Assembly (NCBI GenBank): GCA_038745855.1
Contig: JBCDLC010000003.1
Coordinates: 1 to 64,000, forward strand
Origin: UBA5336 sp038745855
GTDB lineage: Bacteria > Pseudomonadota > Alphaproteobacteria > Caulobacterales > Hyphomonadaceae
Direction: 5' to 3'
DNA length: 64,000 nt
A program made the position numbers and the translations under genes. Of the stretch, positions 17,890 to 26,344 are shown piece after piece (the first letter of the stretch is position 1; each line of letters begins with the position of its first letter). The notes under the pieces were generated by a model, which saw only the letters and a program-made list of their open reading frames with translations, was not told where the DNA came from and did no database searches.

Positions 17890-19113
17890 ATGCCAAATGG
17901 CGGCTGGACTCCGGAAACCGGCTACGCCGAGGCCCAGCGCCGCATCGCAGCCGAAGCAGTGGCCAAGACCGGCACGCTCGACATAAGCGGCCTCGAACTG
18001 GAGACCTTGCCGCCCGAGATCAGCGCGCTGACGCATCTGCAGGAGTTGAGGGCGGGCGGAACCATCATCAAACGCGTAGTCCGTTACGAAATCAACAGGT
18101 ACACTGACCTCTCTCCTCTCAGTGCGCTCCAAGCTCTGCAAACGCTCGACTGCATGGGCACCCAAGTCGATGACCTCTCACCCCTCAAAACCCTCCAAAC
18201 CCTGCAAACGCTCAACTGCAGCGGCACCCAAGTCGCTGACCTTTCGCCCGCGATCGCTACGCCTAGACTGATGACTTTGGAAGCCCAAGCCTGCCGGCAC
18301 CTTGAAAACATCGGGCGGCCCGCTGACTGGCGCAAGGGTCTGGAACTCCTGCTTGGTCATGCCCGAGTGAAAGGCCTCCCAGGCGAATTGTTCGTAGGCG
18401 AATATGACGAAGACTTCCGCCCCGCACTCGAAGCCCATTTTACCGACTTGGACGCCGCTGGACCCGAGGCCCAGCCCCGCGCCAAGCTTGTCGTGCTGGG
18501 CAATGGCCGTGTGGGCAAGACCCAGCTTCGTCGCCGCCTCATGGACCTGCCCTTCGTCCAGAATGACGAGACCACCCACGGCGTCGAAGCCCACCCGGTC
18601 CACATCCCTCACCCCGATCATGGAAAGGGCGTCAAACTTGCCACCTGGGATTTTGGCGGCCAGGACATTTATCATGGCACCCACGCGCTCTTCACCCGCT
18701 CGCGCGCCGTCTATATCATCTGTTGGCACGAGGATTTCGAAACCGGTTTCGAGCGGGCTATGAACGGCCTGGAGTTCGAGCGCCGCCCCCTCTCCTATTG
18801 GCTCGATTTCGTCCGCTAGACATCTGGCACCCGCGTTCCCGTCATCCTCATACGCACTCGCAGCGAAGCGCTTACCGACACCGCCCGCGCCCGAGACGAT
18901 TACGTCGACCATTGGCAGAAAGAAGTCGAGGACCTCACCCAACGTATCGAGAATCGAAACCGGCAAGGTCTGAACACAACAGATCTTTCCCAGGAGAAGG
19001 CCGACATCCAAGACTTCGCCCTGAACGTGGCCGATATCCTCAGCGCCCTGGCCGATCGCGTCCAGCCAGGCAGCTTTGAGGAATACCTCACGGTACTGCT
19101 TAAGGATTTCTAG
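17890..19113 (+). pseudogene. Roco-type LRR-Roc GTPase gene interrupted by an amber codon
   Basis: The first part (17890-18819) encodes leucine-rich repeats (about residues 30-130, with LQTLDCMGTQVDDLSPL and LQTLNCSGTQVADLSP) and a Roc-type small GTPase domain. G1 is GNGRVGKT near residue 204 and G3 is DFGGQ near residue 254. An in-frame TAG at 18817-18819 interrupts WLDFVR; the next codons read TSGTRVPVILIRTRSE, the expected continuation of the Roc fold. The frame stays open and GC3-rich for 97 more codons to TAG at 19111. The COR domain usual for Roco proteins is missing and the last 75 residues are helical and unfamiliar. Sequencing error, readthrough or genuine decay cannot be separated here. 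Confidence 0.75.
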
Positions 19114-19793
19114 TCACCGCCCCCAGCGGGATCGCCCGTCCCCGGCGCGACCCAGCGGTCCGGGATGAGCCCTTCTGCGTCTTTGTAAGGCGCCTGCATC
19201 TTCGGTAGGTCGTTGGCGTAGTCCCCTGTCGGTTCGATCAGCGGGGCGATCAGGACACGTCGCCGGCCATAGTCGAGCACCGTCGGCAAGATCGGCACGC
19301 CGGCGCCCACCGCGATATGGTAAAGCCCGGTCTTCCACGCAGTGACCCGGTCGCGCGTGCCCTCCGGCGCAATCGCCAGGATCAGTTCGTCAGCGGCATC
19401 GAAGGCCGCAGCGGTCTGCGCCACCACGTCTCCGCCGCCCGACCGCTCGACCGGCACACAGCCGAGCCACCGGACCATCCCGCCAAAGGGGCCCTTCACC
19501 AGGCTTGCCTTGCCCATCCAGGAAAATTTGATCCGGTAATACCCCGCAGCCGCGATCATGTTGATCCCGTCCCAGTTCGACGTGTGAGGCGCAGCGATGG
19601 CGACCACTTTCCGGGCGCCGGGCCAATCTCCCTCCATCCGCCAGCCGCCGGCATAGAGATAGGCCATGCAAAGCCATCGATAGGCCTCAGTGAACGGTCC
19701 TCGAAAGGTGGCAGGCCGCGCCCCGAAGCGTGGCCCCCGCCCACCGGTCGGCCGGCGCGTCCGCCGCTGGGCCTTGGTCATGGGCTTCGGCAT
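19110..19793 (-). CDS. Lysophospholipid acyltransferase family protein
   Basis: A 227-residue PlsC-like acyltransferase. The catalytic HX4D motif appears as HTSNWD with H70 and D75, and the glycerophosphate-binding motif as PEGTR at 142-146. It would transfer an acyl chain to a lysophospholipid or related acceptor at the inner membrane. Arg/Lys-rich N-terminus (first 30 residues) is unusual and may be a late-start artefact. Its stop codon overlaps, on the opposite strand, the stop of the Roco pseudogene. Confidence 0.87.
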   Translation of the reverse strand: MPKPMTKAQRRTRRPTGGRGPRFGARPATFRGPFTEAYRWLCMAYLYAGGWRMEGDWPGARKVVAIAAPHTSNWDGINMIAAAGYYRIKFSWMGKASLVKGPFGGMVRWLGCVPVERSGGGDVVAQTAAAFDAADELILAIAPEGTRDRVTAWKTGLYHIAVGAGVPILPTVLDYGRRRVLIAPLIEPTGDYANDLPKMQAPYKDAEGLIPDRWVAPGTGDPAGGGD

Positions 19794-19927
19794 GGGAAAA
19801 GATCACCTCCAGTCACGCGCCGTATCAGGTGTGCCGGACGCTGGAGCTTGTCACAAGCGCCGATCGGTGCCCGTATGACGGGTGGGCCTTGAAACGGCCC
19901 GATCCATTGCAAGACGGGGGCGGGCCC

Positions 19928-20899
19928 ATGACAGAGTTTCTCGAGATCCAGGCCAATGGCCTCAAGCACCGCGTCGCCGTCGAGGGACCGGCCGGCGGTC
20001 CCCTCGTGCTGCTCGTCCATGGCTTCCCCGAAAGCTGGTACTCCTGGCGCCATCAGATGACGCCCCTTGCGGCGGCAGGGTTCCGCGTCGCTGCCCCGGA
20101 TGTTCGCGGCTACGGCGGCACCGATGCACCCCACCCGATCAGCGCCTACGGCATCGAGCCGATCATCGCCGACATGGCGGCCCTCTCAGAGGCGCTCTCC
20201 CCGGACGCGCCCGCCATCATCATAGGCCACGACCACGGCGCGCCCATCGCCTGGACATCGGCGGCCGCATACCCAGACCGCTTCCGAGCCGTTTCTGGAC
20301 TTTCTGTGCCCTACACGCTCCCGGGCCCGGTCCCTGGCGTCGATCTCTTCCGCGCCCTCTACACCGACCAGGGCAAATTCTTCTATTACATCTACTTCCA
20401 GGACGAAGGCGTCGCCGAGGCCGAATTCGAGGCCGACCCGCGGCGCAGCATCGAACGGTTCGTCTACTGGGCCTCCGCCGAGGGCATGACCGGTGGCAAG
20501 CTGCCCAACGACAAGAAACCGGGCGACCCCCTGTTCAAGGATATGCCAGAGCCGACCCCGCCCATGCCCTGGCTCAGCGCGGCAGACCTCGACTATTACG
20601 GCGCAGAGTTCGCCCGCACAGGCTTTCGCGGCGCCCTGAACCGGTACCGGAATGGCCACGCTGACCACGCCTTTATGACCTCCCTGCCCGACCCGGTCAT
20701 TCACCAGCCCAGCCTGTTCATCGCCGGCGATCTCGATCCTGTCCTCTCCTTCGTGGAGGCTGACATGGTCGCTCTCATGTCCCTCTCGACATCAGACCTG
20801 CGCGGCTGTCACAGGCTCGACGGCGTCGGCCACTGGACCCAGCAGGAAGCACCAGAGCGCGTGGCACAAATCCTTCTGGACTGGCTGGCCGAACTCTGA
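19928..20899 (+). CDS. Alpha/beta hydrolase, epoxide-hydrolase-like
   Basis: A 323-residue alpha/beta-fold hydrolase. The oxyanion motif HGFPESWYSWRHQ starts at residue 31. The nucleophile elbow GHDHGAPIAW places Asp at residue 102, as in epoxide hydrolases and haloalkane dehalogenases rather than serine esterases. The catalytic His is in GVGHWTQQEAPE near the C-terminus. The GHDHG variant and the cap sequence favour soluble epoxide hydrolase. The start at 19928 is chosen because the upstream frame (from 19730) overlaps the divergent acyltransferase gene and shows no conserved sequence. Confidence 0.87.
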   Translation: MTEFLEIQANGLKHRVAVEGPAGGPLVLLVHGFPESWYSWRHQMTPLAAAGFRVAAPDVRGYGGTDAPHPISAYGIEPIIADMAALSEALSPDAPAIIIGHDHGAPIAWTSAAAYPDRFRAVSGLSVPYTLPGPVPGVDLFRALYTDQGKFFYYIYFQDEGVAEAEFEADPRRSIERFVYWASAEGMTGGKLPNDKKPGDPLFKDMPEPTPPMPWLSAADLDYYGAEFARTGFRGALNRYRNGHADHAFMTSLPDPVIHQPSLFIAGDLDPVLSFVEADMVALMSLSTSDLRGCHRLDGVGHWTQQEAPERVAQILLDWLAEL

Positions 20900-21136
20900 C
20901 GGAGCACAGCCTGCAGCGTTGGCTTGAAAGCGCTGTCATTGACACGGTTCAGCCGGTCGACTCCACGAAATCAACGGGACCATCGCCCCACTTCTTGCTG
21001 TCATTCGTGCTGGAAAGCTGATTTCAGCGGCCTGCGCTTGAGTGCCTGTGCGAGAATTCACCCCTGCCCAACAGGGCACTGTGTCGGAATTACCACAGCT
21101 CTTCATGCCATCTTCGATTTTCTGCGATTGCGTTTG

Positions 21137-21157
21137 ATTTTCATTACTATTGGAAAT
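21137..21157. promoter_or_regulatory. AT-rich dyad upstream of siderophore receptor
   Basis: ATTTTCA (21137-21143) and TGGAAAT (21151-21157) form an inverted repeat with one mismatch and a 7-nt centre, 37 nt before the start of the TonB receptor gene. Its position and AT-richness in otherwise GC-rich DNA suit an iron-responsive (Fur/Irr-type) operator, but it does not closely match the enterobacterial Fur consensus. The rest of the 294-bp interval 20900-21193 shows nothing further. Confidence 0.3.
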
Positions 21158-21193
21158 ACGCCCACGGCCCTAGCCACACGGGATATCGTATCC

Positions 21194-23374
21194 ATGAGAC
21201 GCCTCTCTTCCCATCTGTTCGGTGCCACTGCACTGTCCCTGAGCCTTGCGGCACCGCATGCATTGGCCCAAACGGCCAACGGAGCCGAAACAGACGACGT
21301 GTCCGTCCAGGACGAAGTGGTCGTCACCGGGCAGTTCCTCTATTCCGACCAGGTCAACGCCCTGCGCACCCCAACGCCGATCATCGACGTCCCCCAAAGC
21401 CTCTCGATCGTGACTGCCGACCAGATCAACAATCGCGGTTTCACAAGCATCGGTGAGATCGTTGATTACACTCCTGGCGTAAACACGTCCCAGGGCGAAG
21501 GTCACCGCGATGCCATTGTCTTCCGCGGCGTCCGCTCCACCGCGGACTTCTTCGTCGACGGCGTTCGCGATGACGTCCAGTACTATCGCAGCCTCTACAA
21601 TCTCGAACAGGTCGAGATCCTGCGAGGGCCAAACGCCCTCCTGTTCGGCCGAGGCGGCACCGGCGGCATCCTGAACCGGGTGACCAAGAAGGGCGTGCTC
21701 GGTGAGCAATTCGTCGGCTACCAGGCCGCTATCGACACCTTCGGCGCATTCGACGTCCAACTCGACACGAACTTCGCTACCACCGACACTTCGGCACTCA
21801 GGATCAACGCCTCCTATGAGGACCTGAACAACCACCGGGATTTCTATGACGGAGAGCGGCTCGGCATCAATCCGACCTTCCGCATCGAAGTCACCCCGCA
21901 AACCACGCTCGACCTCTCCTATGAGTACATCGACCATGAGCGGTTCATCGACCGGGGCATCCCCTCGCTCGACAATGGCGATCCGGCCGAGGCCCTCGAA
22001 GACATCACCTTCGGCGATCCCGACAACAACTTCACCGAGCTCGAAGCCCATGTGCTTCGCGCGAATGTCCAGCACGAGTTCAACGAAGCCCTCAAAGGCA
22101 ACGCCACCATTTCCTATGGCGACTATGACAAGGTCTATTCGAACTTCTTCCCCGTCGGCTTCAACGAGGCGGGCAACTTCGTCACGCTCGATGGCTATAT
22201 CGACACGACCCAGCGAGAAAACCTCGTCCTGGCCGGCAATCTGATCGGCGAATTCGAAACCGGCACCATCGGCCACACCATCGTTGCCGGCGCCGAATAC
22301 ATCGACACGGTCAACAACAATGACCGGTTCAACGCCTTCTTCGACACCGCTGCTGCCGATGGCCGCCGGACCGACCAGGAAAACTTCCTCGTCACACGCC
22401 CCCTCGACCTGCGGGGCAATGTCGGCACCGCGGTGATCCTCGACGATGCTGGCCAGGTCATCGGCACCCAGCCGACCACCAACAGCTTCACTACAGCCCT
22501 GAACGATGACACCGAAGCCGATGTCGAGGTGTTATCCTTCTACATCCAGGACGAGATCGAACTGTTCGAACAGCTCCAAGTCGTCCTCGGCGCCCGGTTC
22601 GACAGTTTCGAGATCGAGGTCGACAACATCGAGACCTTCATCGACACCGGCGTGCGGGATGTGCGGGACCGGACCGACGAGGAAATCTCACCCCGCCTCG
22701 GCCTGATCTACAAGCCGGTGGAGAATGTCTCCTTTTATGCCAGCTATTCCGAGAGCTTCCTGCCCCGTTCGGGTGAGCAGTTCGCAGACATCAACCCGCC
22801 CGATGACGCCCTCGATCCCAACACCTTCACCAATCTCGAAGCCGGCGTGAAATGGGACTTCATACCAGGCATGAGCTTCACCGCCGCCATCTTCGAGATC
22901 GAGCAGGAATCGCCCCAGGTCGCCGACGACAATCCCGACACGCTCGACGTAATCGAGACCACCGTCGAGGGCTTCGAGGCCCAGATCCAGGGATCGATCA
23001 CCGACCAGTGGTTCGTCACCGCCGGCTACAGCTATCTCGATGGCGAGCAGGCCGACGGCGTCCGCCGGCCCCGCGAGCTGCCGGAAAACATGTTCTCGAT
23101 CTGGAATACCTTCCAGGCAACAGACAAGTTCGGCCTTGGGCTCGGCCTGACCTACCAGGACGAGAGCTTTGCCGACAATGGGAATAATGTGACCCTGCCG
23201 GACTACACCCGGATCGATGCAGCGGCCTATTATGACGTGTCGGATCGTCTCCGGCTCCAGGTCAATATCGAGAACCTGACCGACGAGCTCTATTTCCCGA
23301 ATGCGCATACCGCCGACAACATCACCGTTGCCGCGCCCCTGAACGCGCGCTTCACCGTCAGAGGCCGATTCTAA
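21194..23374 (+). CDS. TonB-dependent siderophore receptor
   Basis: A 726-residue outer-membrane receptor. A signal peptide ends near HALAQ (about residue 24), followed by a TonB-box-like DEVVVTGQ. The plug domain contains DVPQSLSIVTADQI, IGEIVDYTPGV and VEILRGPNALLFGRGGTGGILN, characteristic of FhuA/FpvA-like siderophore receptors. The 22-strand barrel follows and ends in the terminal Phe (VRGRF) needed for assembly. The start at 21194 is preferred because it begins the signal peptide; the frame is open further upstream. A GC-rich terminator follows. Confidence 0.92.
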   Translation: MRRLSSHLFGATALSLSLAAPHALAQTANGAETDDVSVQDEVVVTGQFLYSDQVNALRTPTPIIDVPQSLSIVTADQINNRGFTSIGEIVDYTPGVNTSQGEGHRDAIVFRGVRSTADFFVDGVRDDVQYYRSLYNLEQVEILRGPNALLFGRGGTGGILNRVTKKGVLGEQFVGYQAAIDTFGAFDVQLDTNFATTDTSALRINASYEDLNNHRDFYDGERLGINPTFRIEVTPQTTLDLSYEYIDHERFIDRGIPSLDNGDPAEALEDITFGDPDNNFTELEAHVLRANVQHEFNEALKGNATISYGDYDKVYSNFFPVGFNEAGNFVTLDGYIDTTQRENLVLAGNLIGEFETGTIGHTIVAGAEYIDTVNNNDRFNAFFDTAAADGRRTDQENFLVTRPLDLRGNVGTAVILDDAGQVIGTQPTTNSFTTALNDDTEADVEVLSFYIQDEIELFEQLQVVLGARFDSFEIEVDNIETFIDTGVRDVRDRTDEEISPRLGLIYKPVENVSFYASYSESFLPRSGEQFADINPPDDALDPNTFTNLEAGVKWDFIPGMSFTAAIFEIEQESPQVADDNPDTLDVIETTVEGFEAQIQGSITDQWFVTAGYSYLDGEQADGVRRPRELPENMFSIWNTFQATDKFGLGLGLTYQDESFADNGNNVTLPDYTRIDAAAYYDVSDRLRLQVNIENLTDELYFPNAHTADNITVAAPLNARFTVRGRF

Positions 23375-23403
23375 CGAGAGCCATCCCAAAACTAGCCATC
23401 CAG

Positions 23404-23428
23404 CAGGGGCCCCAATTCGGGGCCCCTG
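23404..23428 (+). terminator. Hairpin after TonB receptor gene
   Basis: CAGGGGCCCC (23404-23413) and GGGGCCCCTG (23419-23428) form a perfect 10-bp stem with a 5-nt loop, 30 nt after the stop codon, followed by a short TTCTG. The weak U-run lowers certainty. Confidence 0.6.
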
Positions 23429-23619
23429 TTCTGCCATTGGCCATGGGTCAGCAGAAGATCGCCTCCTATACCTTGGTCACGCATGTGTTGGTTTTATTTC
23501 CATTCACGCGCGGCTTGCCGTACCGCTCGTCTGACGTGGCCTCATCGAGCACCTGGCTAAACGTCAGGTAGTATCGACTTAAGCCGCACACAAAGACAGT
23601 AGTCCTCAGGGAGCAAGCC

Positions 23620-25236
23620 ATGGGAATCAGCATCGGCCCAAGCGGAAGTCCAACAGCAACGCTCGAAAACGGCACCGAAGACGTCGTCACCTTCATCGAC
23701 GAAAGCGTCCTGCTTGAGGGCTTTACCGACGACGATCCCGACGAGCTCGCCGTCACCGGACTAAGCGCCGACATCGGCTCCATCACGGGCAACCCTAGCG
23801 GCACATTCTCCCTCATAACGCCGGATAATTTCAACGGAACGGTCACCCTGACCTACACCGTCACCGACGGCACGACGGATCTTCCGGGCAACACGCAAAC
23901 GCTGATCATCGACGCCGTAAACGATTTGCCGATGGGCACACCCACAGGAACGCCCTTCCCAGGCCGGCAAGGCGATCCCTCCTATTTCGTCAGCGAAAGC
24001 ACACTGCTCGAAGGCATCACAGACGTCGATGGCGACACGTTGAGCGTGGTCCGGGGCTCCGTCCAAACCAATATCGGCCGCGCCTTCTTTGATCCGGGCG
24101 GCGAGTTTTTTGTCAGCCTGGACGAGAATTTCTTTGGCGACATCACGTTCCGCTATTCTGTGACCGATGGCACCGACACCCTCTCGGGCCTCAGGCTCAC
24201 GGGCACGATCCTCCAGGACCCAGACGATAATACCCTCACGGGCGGACCGGAAGATGATGTGCTCTCCGGCGGAGAAGGCGACGATGTCCTCTCCGGCCTC
24301 GATGGCGACGACACCCTTAACGGCGGACCGGACGAAGATACCCTCACCGGTGGCGATGGTAATGACACGCTGAATGGCGGATCTGGCGATGATGTCGCCC
24401 GCGGCGGTGCAGGCACGGACGTCGTCAATGGGCAGGGCGGGGATGACACGCTCTTCGGCGGTCTCGGCCGGGATGTGCTCAGGGGCGCCAGCGGCGATGA
24501 CACCCTGTCGGGCGGTGATGGCGGTGATGTCCTGTTCGGCGGTGCCGGTGATGACACGATCAATGCCCAGGGCGGCAACGACGTCGCCTTCGGCCAGGCC
24601 GGTGACGACGTCATCAATGGCGGGCTCGGCAGAGACGAACTGGTCGGCGCAAAGGGCGAAGACACACTTAATGGCGGAAACGGCAGCGATGAATTGTTCG
24701 GCGGTGCAGACGCCGACATCCTGAATGGCGGGGGGGCCAATGACGAACTCTTCGGCCAGGGCGGAAACGACACCCTGAACGGAGACAGTGGCAACGACCT
24801 CGTCAATGGCGGCGGCGGCGCGGACGCGCTCAACGGCGGCGCCGGTCGTGATACGCTGAACGGCGGCAGCGGGAACGATAACCTCGACGGCGGTGATGGC
24901 GATGACACCCTCAACGGCGGAGCAGGGAACGACGTGCTCATCGGCGGCGCCGGGGACGACATCCTCACGGGTTCGGGCGGGGTCGACAGCTTCGTTTTCT
25001 CGGCAAACGATGCCGGCGCTGACCAGGTGATCGGCTTCACCGCAGGCGAGACCGTGTCCCTCCAGGGCTTTGACTACGACACCGTTTCCGAAGCAGCGGC
25101 GGACTTCGAGCAAGTCGGCGACGATGTGGTCTTCACCAATGGCGACGTCTCAGCGACCTTCGTCGCAGCCAATCTGGCAGACGTTATTGAAGCCATCACC
25201 GTCGAAGACGATCTCCTCATCGACCTTCTGGTCTGA
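23620..25236 (+). CDS. RTX calcium-binding protein with cadherin-like N-terminal repeats
   Basis: A 538-residue acidic protein. Residues about 15-200 hold two cadherin-like/tandem-95-type domains (NFNGTVTLTYTVTDGT and FFGDITFRYSVTDGTDT). Residues about 202-455 are nonapeptide RTX repeats of the GGxGxDxLx type, roughly two dozen, which fold into a calcium-bound beta roll. The C-terminus has VDSFVFSANDAGADQVIGF and a hydrophobic/acidic end typical of type I secretion signals. There is no N-terminal signal peptide. GGGAGC precedes the ATG. No HlyB/HlyD/TolC genes are nearby, so export must use a distant system. Confidence 0.88.
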   Translation: MGISIGPSGSPTATLENGTEDVVTFIDESVLLEGFTDDDPDELAVTGLSADIGSITGNPSGTFSLITPDNFNGTVTLTYTVTDGTTDLPGNTQTLIIDAVNDLPMGTPTGTPFPGRQGDPSYFVSESTLLEGITDVDGDTLSVVRGSVQTNIGRAFFDPGGEFFVSLDENFFGDITFRYSVTDGTDTLSGLRLTGTILQDPDDNTLTGGPEDDVLSGGEGDDVLSGLDGDDTLNGGPDEDTLTGGDGNDTLNGGSGDDVARGGAGTDVVNGQGGDDTLFGGLGRDVLRGASGDDTLSGGDGGDVLFGGAGDDTINAQGGNDVAFGQAGDDVINGGLGRDELVGAKGEDTLNGGNGSDELFGGADADILNGGGANDELFGQGGNDTLNGDSGNDLVNGGGGADALNGGAGRDTLNGGSGNDNLDGGDGDDTLNGGAGNDVLIGGAGDDILTGSGGVDSFVFSANDAGADQVIGFTAGETVSLQGFDYDTVSEAAADFEQVGDDVVFTNGDVSATFVAANLADVIEAITVEDDLLIDLLV

Positions 25237-25397
25237 ACATTTCTTTCTTTCGATAGGGGGCACCTGGGATTGACCGAGCGGCAAATCTAGGTTTCGGCGA
25301 ATTGACGTTTATCATCGGGAAAAACGCGAGCTTTGAAGGATTAACCCGCGCGTTTTCAACGCTCTGTTCCCGATCTGGTGTGGGATAATCCCAACTC

Positions 25398-25426
25398 ATC
25401 CTCCCCCTCCAGAATTGGGGTATAAT
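25398..25426 (+). promoter_or_regulatory. Candidate leaderless promoter (ATCCTC-N17-TATAAT)
   Basis: ATCCTC (25398-25403), a 17-nt spacer and a consensus TATAAT (25421-25426) precede the ATG at 25433 by 6 nt. The transcript would start at or within one or two bases of the start codon. No Shine-Dalgarno is present. The same box and spacing occur before 9687 and 57477. Confidence 0.6.
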
Positions 25427-25432
25427 GGGGGC

Positions 25433-26230
25433 ATGATAAGGGTTCATCCTTCAGATAAAACCGGGGCTTCGCCGCTCTGGCCCATGGTGTTCGCCGCCCT
25501 CGGCCGGCTGGGCCAGCTCCTCGCGCCCAGCGTGCCGAACGGCGAAGTTCCAGTGCTCGTGCCCCTCGCCCGGCGGGTGCACAGGGCCGTGCGGGAGACT
25601 GAAATCCTGTTCCGGCAGATACTCATCGCCGAAGCCGAGAAGCACGTGGAGCGGCTGTTCCCCGCGCGCGGACGCCGTTCGAACGGCCTCTCCCAAACCC
25701 CGCTGGACACCACAACGAAAGCTGAAGGCACCGCTGCACCAGAGGGCGCCACCCACCAAAAGCATGGACGGGCTCGCCGCGCACCAAACCCCTTCTTCTT
25801 TCCTCTGAAAATGAAGGACACAGACCTGTCGGCGGAATTCGCCGCAACCCCGCTCCGAACGGCTACGCCCCTCCTCAGCCGCTCAGACCGCGGATTGCCG
25901 CCCCGCCCAAACACCTACAGCGACCTATCGGGCACACGCCACGTCTCGGTCGCCGGGCCCTACAAACGCTACCTGGCGCTGGTTGTCGCTATCGAACACC
26001 CTGCCCGGCCGATCCACCGTATGGCGCTGCTGCTTCGGCGAAGACGTCTCAAGGCCCAAAGCGACAGCGGGGGCGATGGCGACGCGGCGCCGACTGCCGG
26101 GTCCCCATCGTGGCAACACGCCGGCGTTCCGGATCACGCAGATATTCTTCACCAGCATCCCCACGATCAATCGGCGTGCACCGCGCGGACACGCCCAGCC
26201 CCGCGCGCCAGACCACCGCCATGGCCCTGA
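25433..26230 (+). CDS. Arg-rich protein of unknown function, paralogue of the protein at 57477
   Basis: A 265-residue basic protein without a recognised domain. Two Arg-rich helical segments stand out: about residues 45-75 (RRVHRAVRETEILFRQILIA) and about 179-208 (RYLALVVAIEHPARPIHRMA then RRRR). The second aligns without gaps to the protein encoded at 57477 (RY-x-AL, E-x-P, RMA-x3-RR). The linker is Pro/Thr/Arg-rich and the last 55 residues are low-complexity. It appears to be expressed as a leaderless mRNA. Codon use in the last third is less typical, so the true end may lie in another frame. Function unknown. Confidence 0.55.
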   Translation: MIRVHPSDKTGASPLWPMVFAALGRLGQLLAPSVPNGEVPVLVPLARRVHRAVRETEILFRQILIAEAEKHVERLFPARGRRSNGLSQTPLDTTTKAEGTAAPEGATHQKHGRARRAPNPFFFPLKMKDTDLSAEFAATPLRTATPLLSRSDRGLPPRPNTYSDLSGTRHVSVAGPYKRYLALVVAIEHPARPIHRMALLLRRRRLKAQSDSGGDGDAAPTAGSPSWQHAGVPDHADILHQHPHDQSACTARTRPAPRARPPPWP

Positions 26231-26234
26231 CCCC

Positions 26235-26272
26235 CAAAAAACAAGGGCCAAGAACCGACAGGTCCTGGCCCT
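26235..26272 (-). terminator. Rho-independent terminator of the phosphatase-superfamily gene
   Basis: Read on the minus strand, AGGGCCA and TGGCCCT (26244-26272 on the plus strand) form a 7-bp stem with a 15-nt loop, followed by TGTTTTTT. It lies about 70 bp after the stop at 26345. Confidence 0.75.
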
Positions 26273-26344
26273 CGCATTTCAAATGCAATCAATCAGAAAG
26301 CCTCCGCACCGGCCGGGCCGGTGGCGGAACCTTTCGGCTGCGCG

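Noticed and set aside
24226..24990. Regular short repeats that could suggest a CRISPR array or tandem satellite
   Set aside because: They are in-frame codons of RTX nonapeptides (GGxGxDxLx) with degenerate third positions and no constant spacer structure.
10114..25893. Identical 12-mer CTCAGACCGCGG at 10114 and 25882, in or after two of the leaderless genes
   Set aside because: Twelve identical bases between two places in 64 kb are expected by chance, and the two sit in different contexts (after one gene, inside the other).
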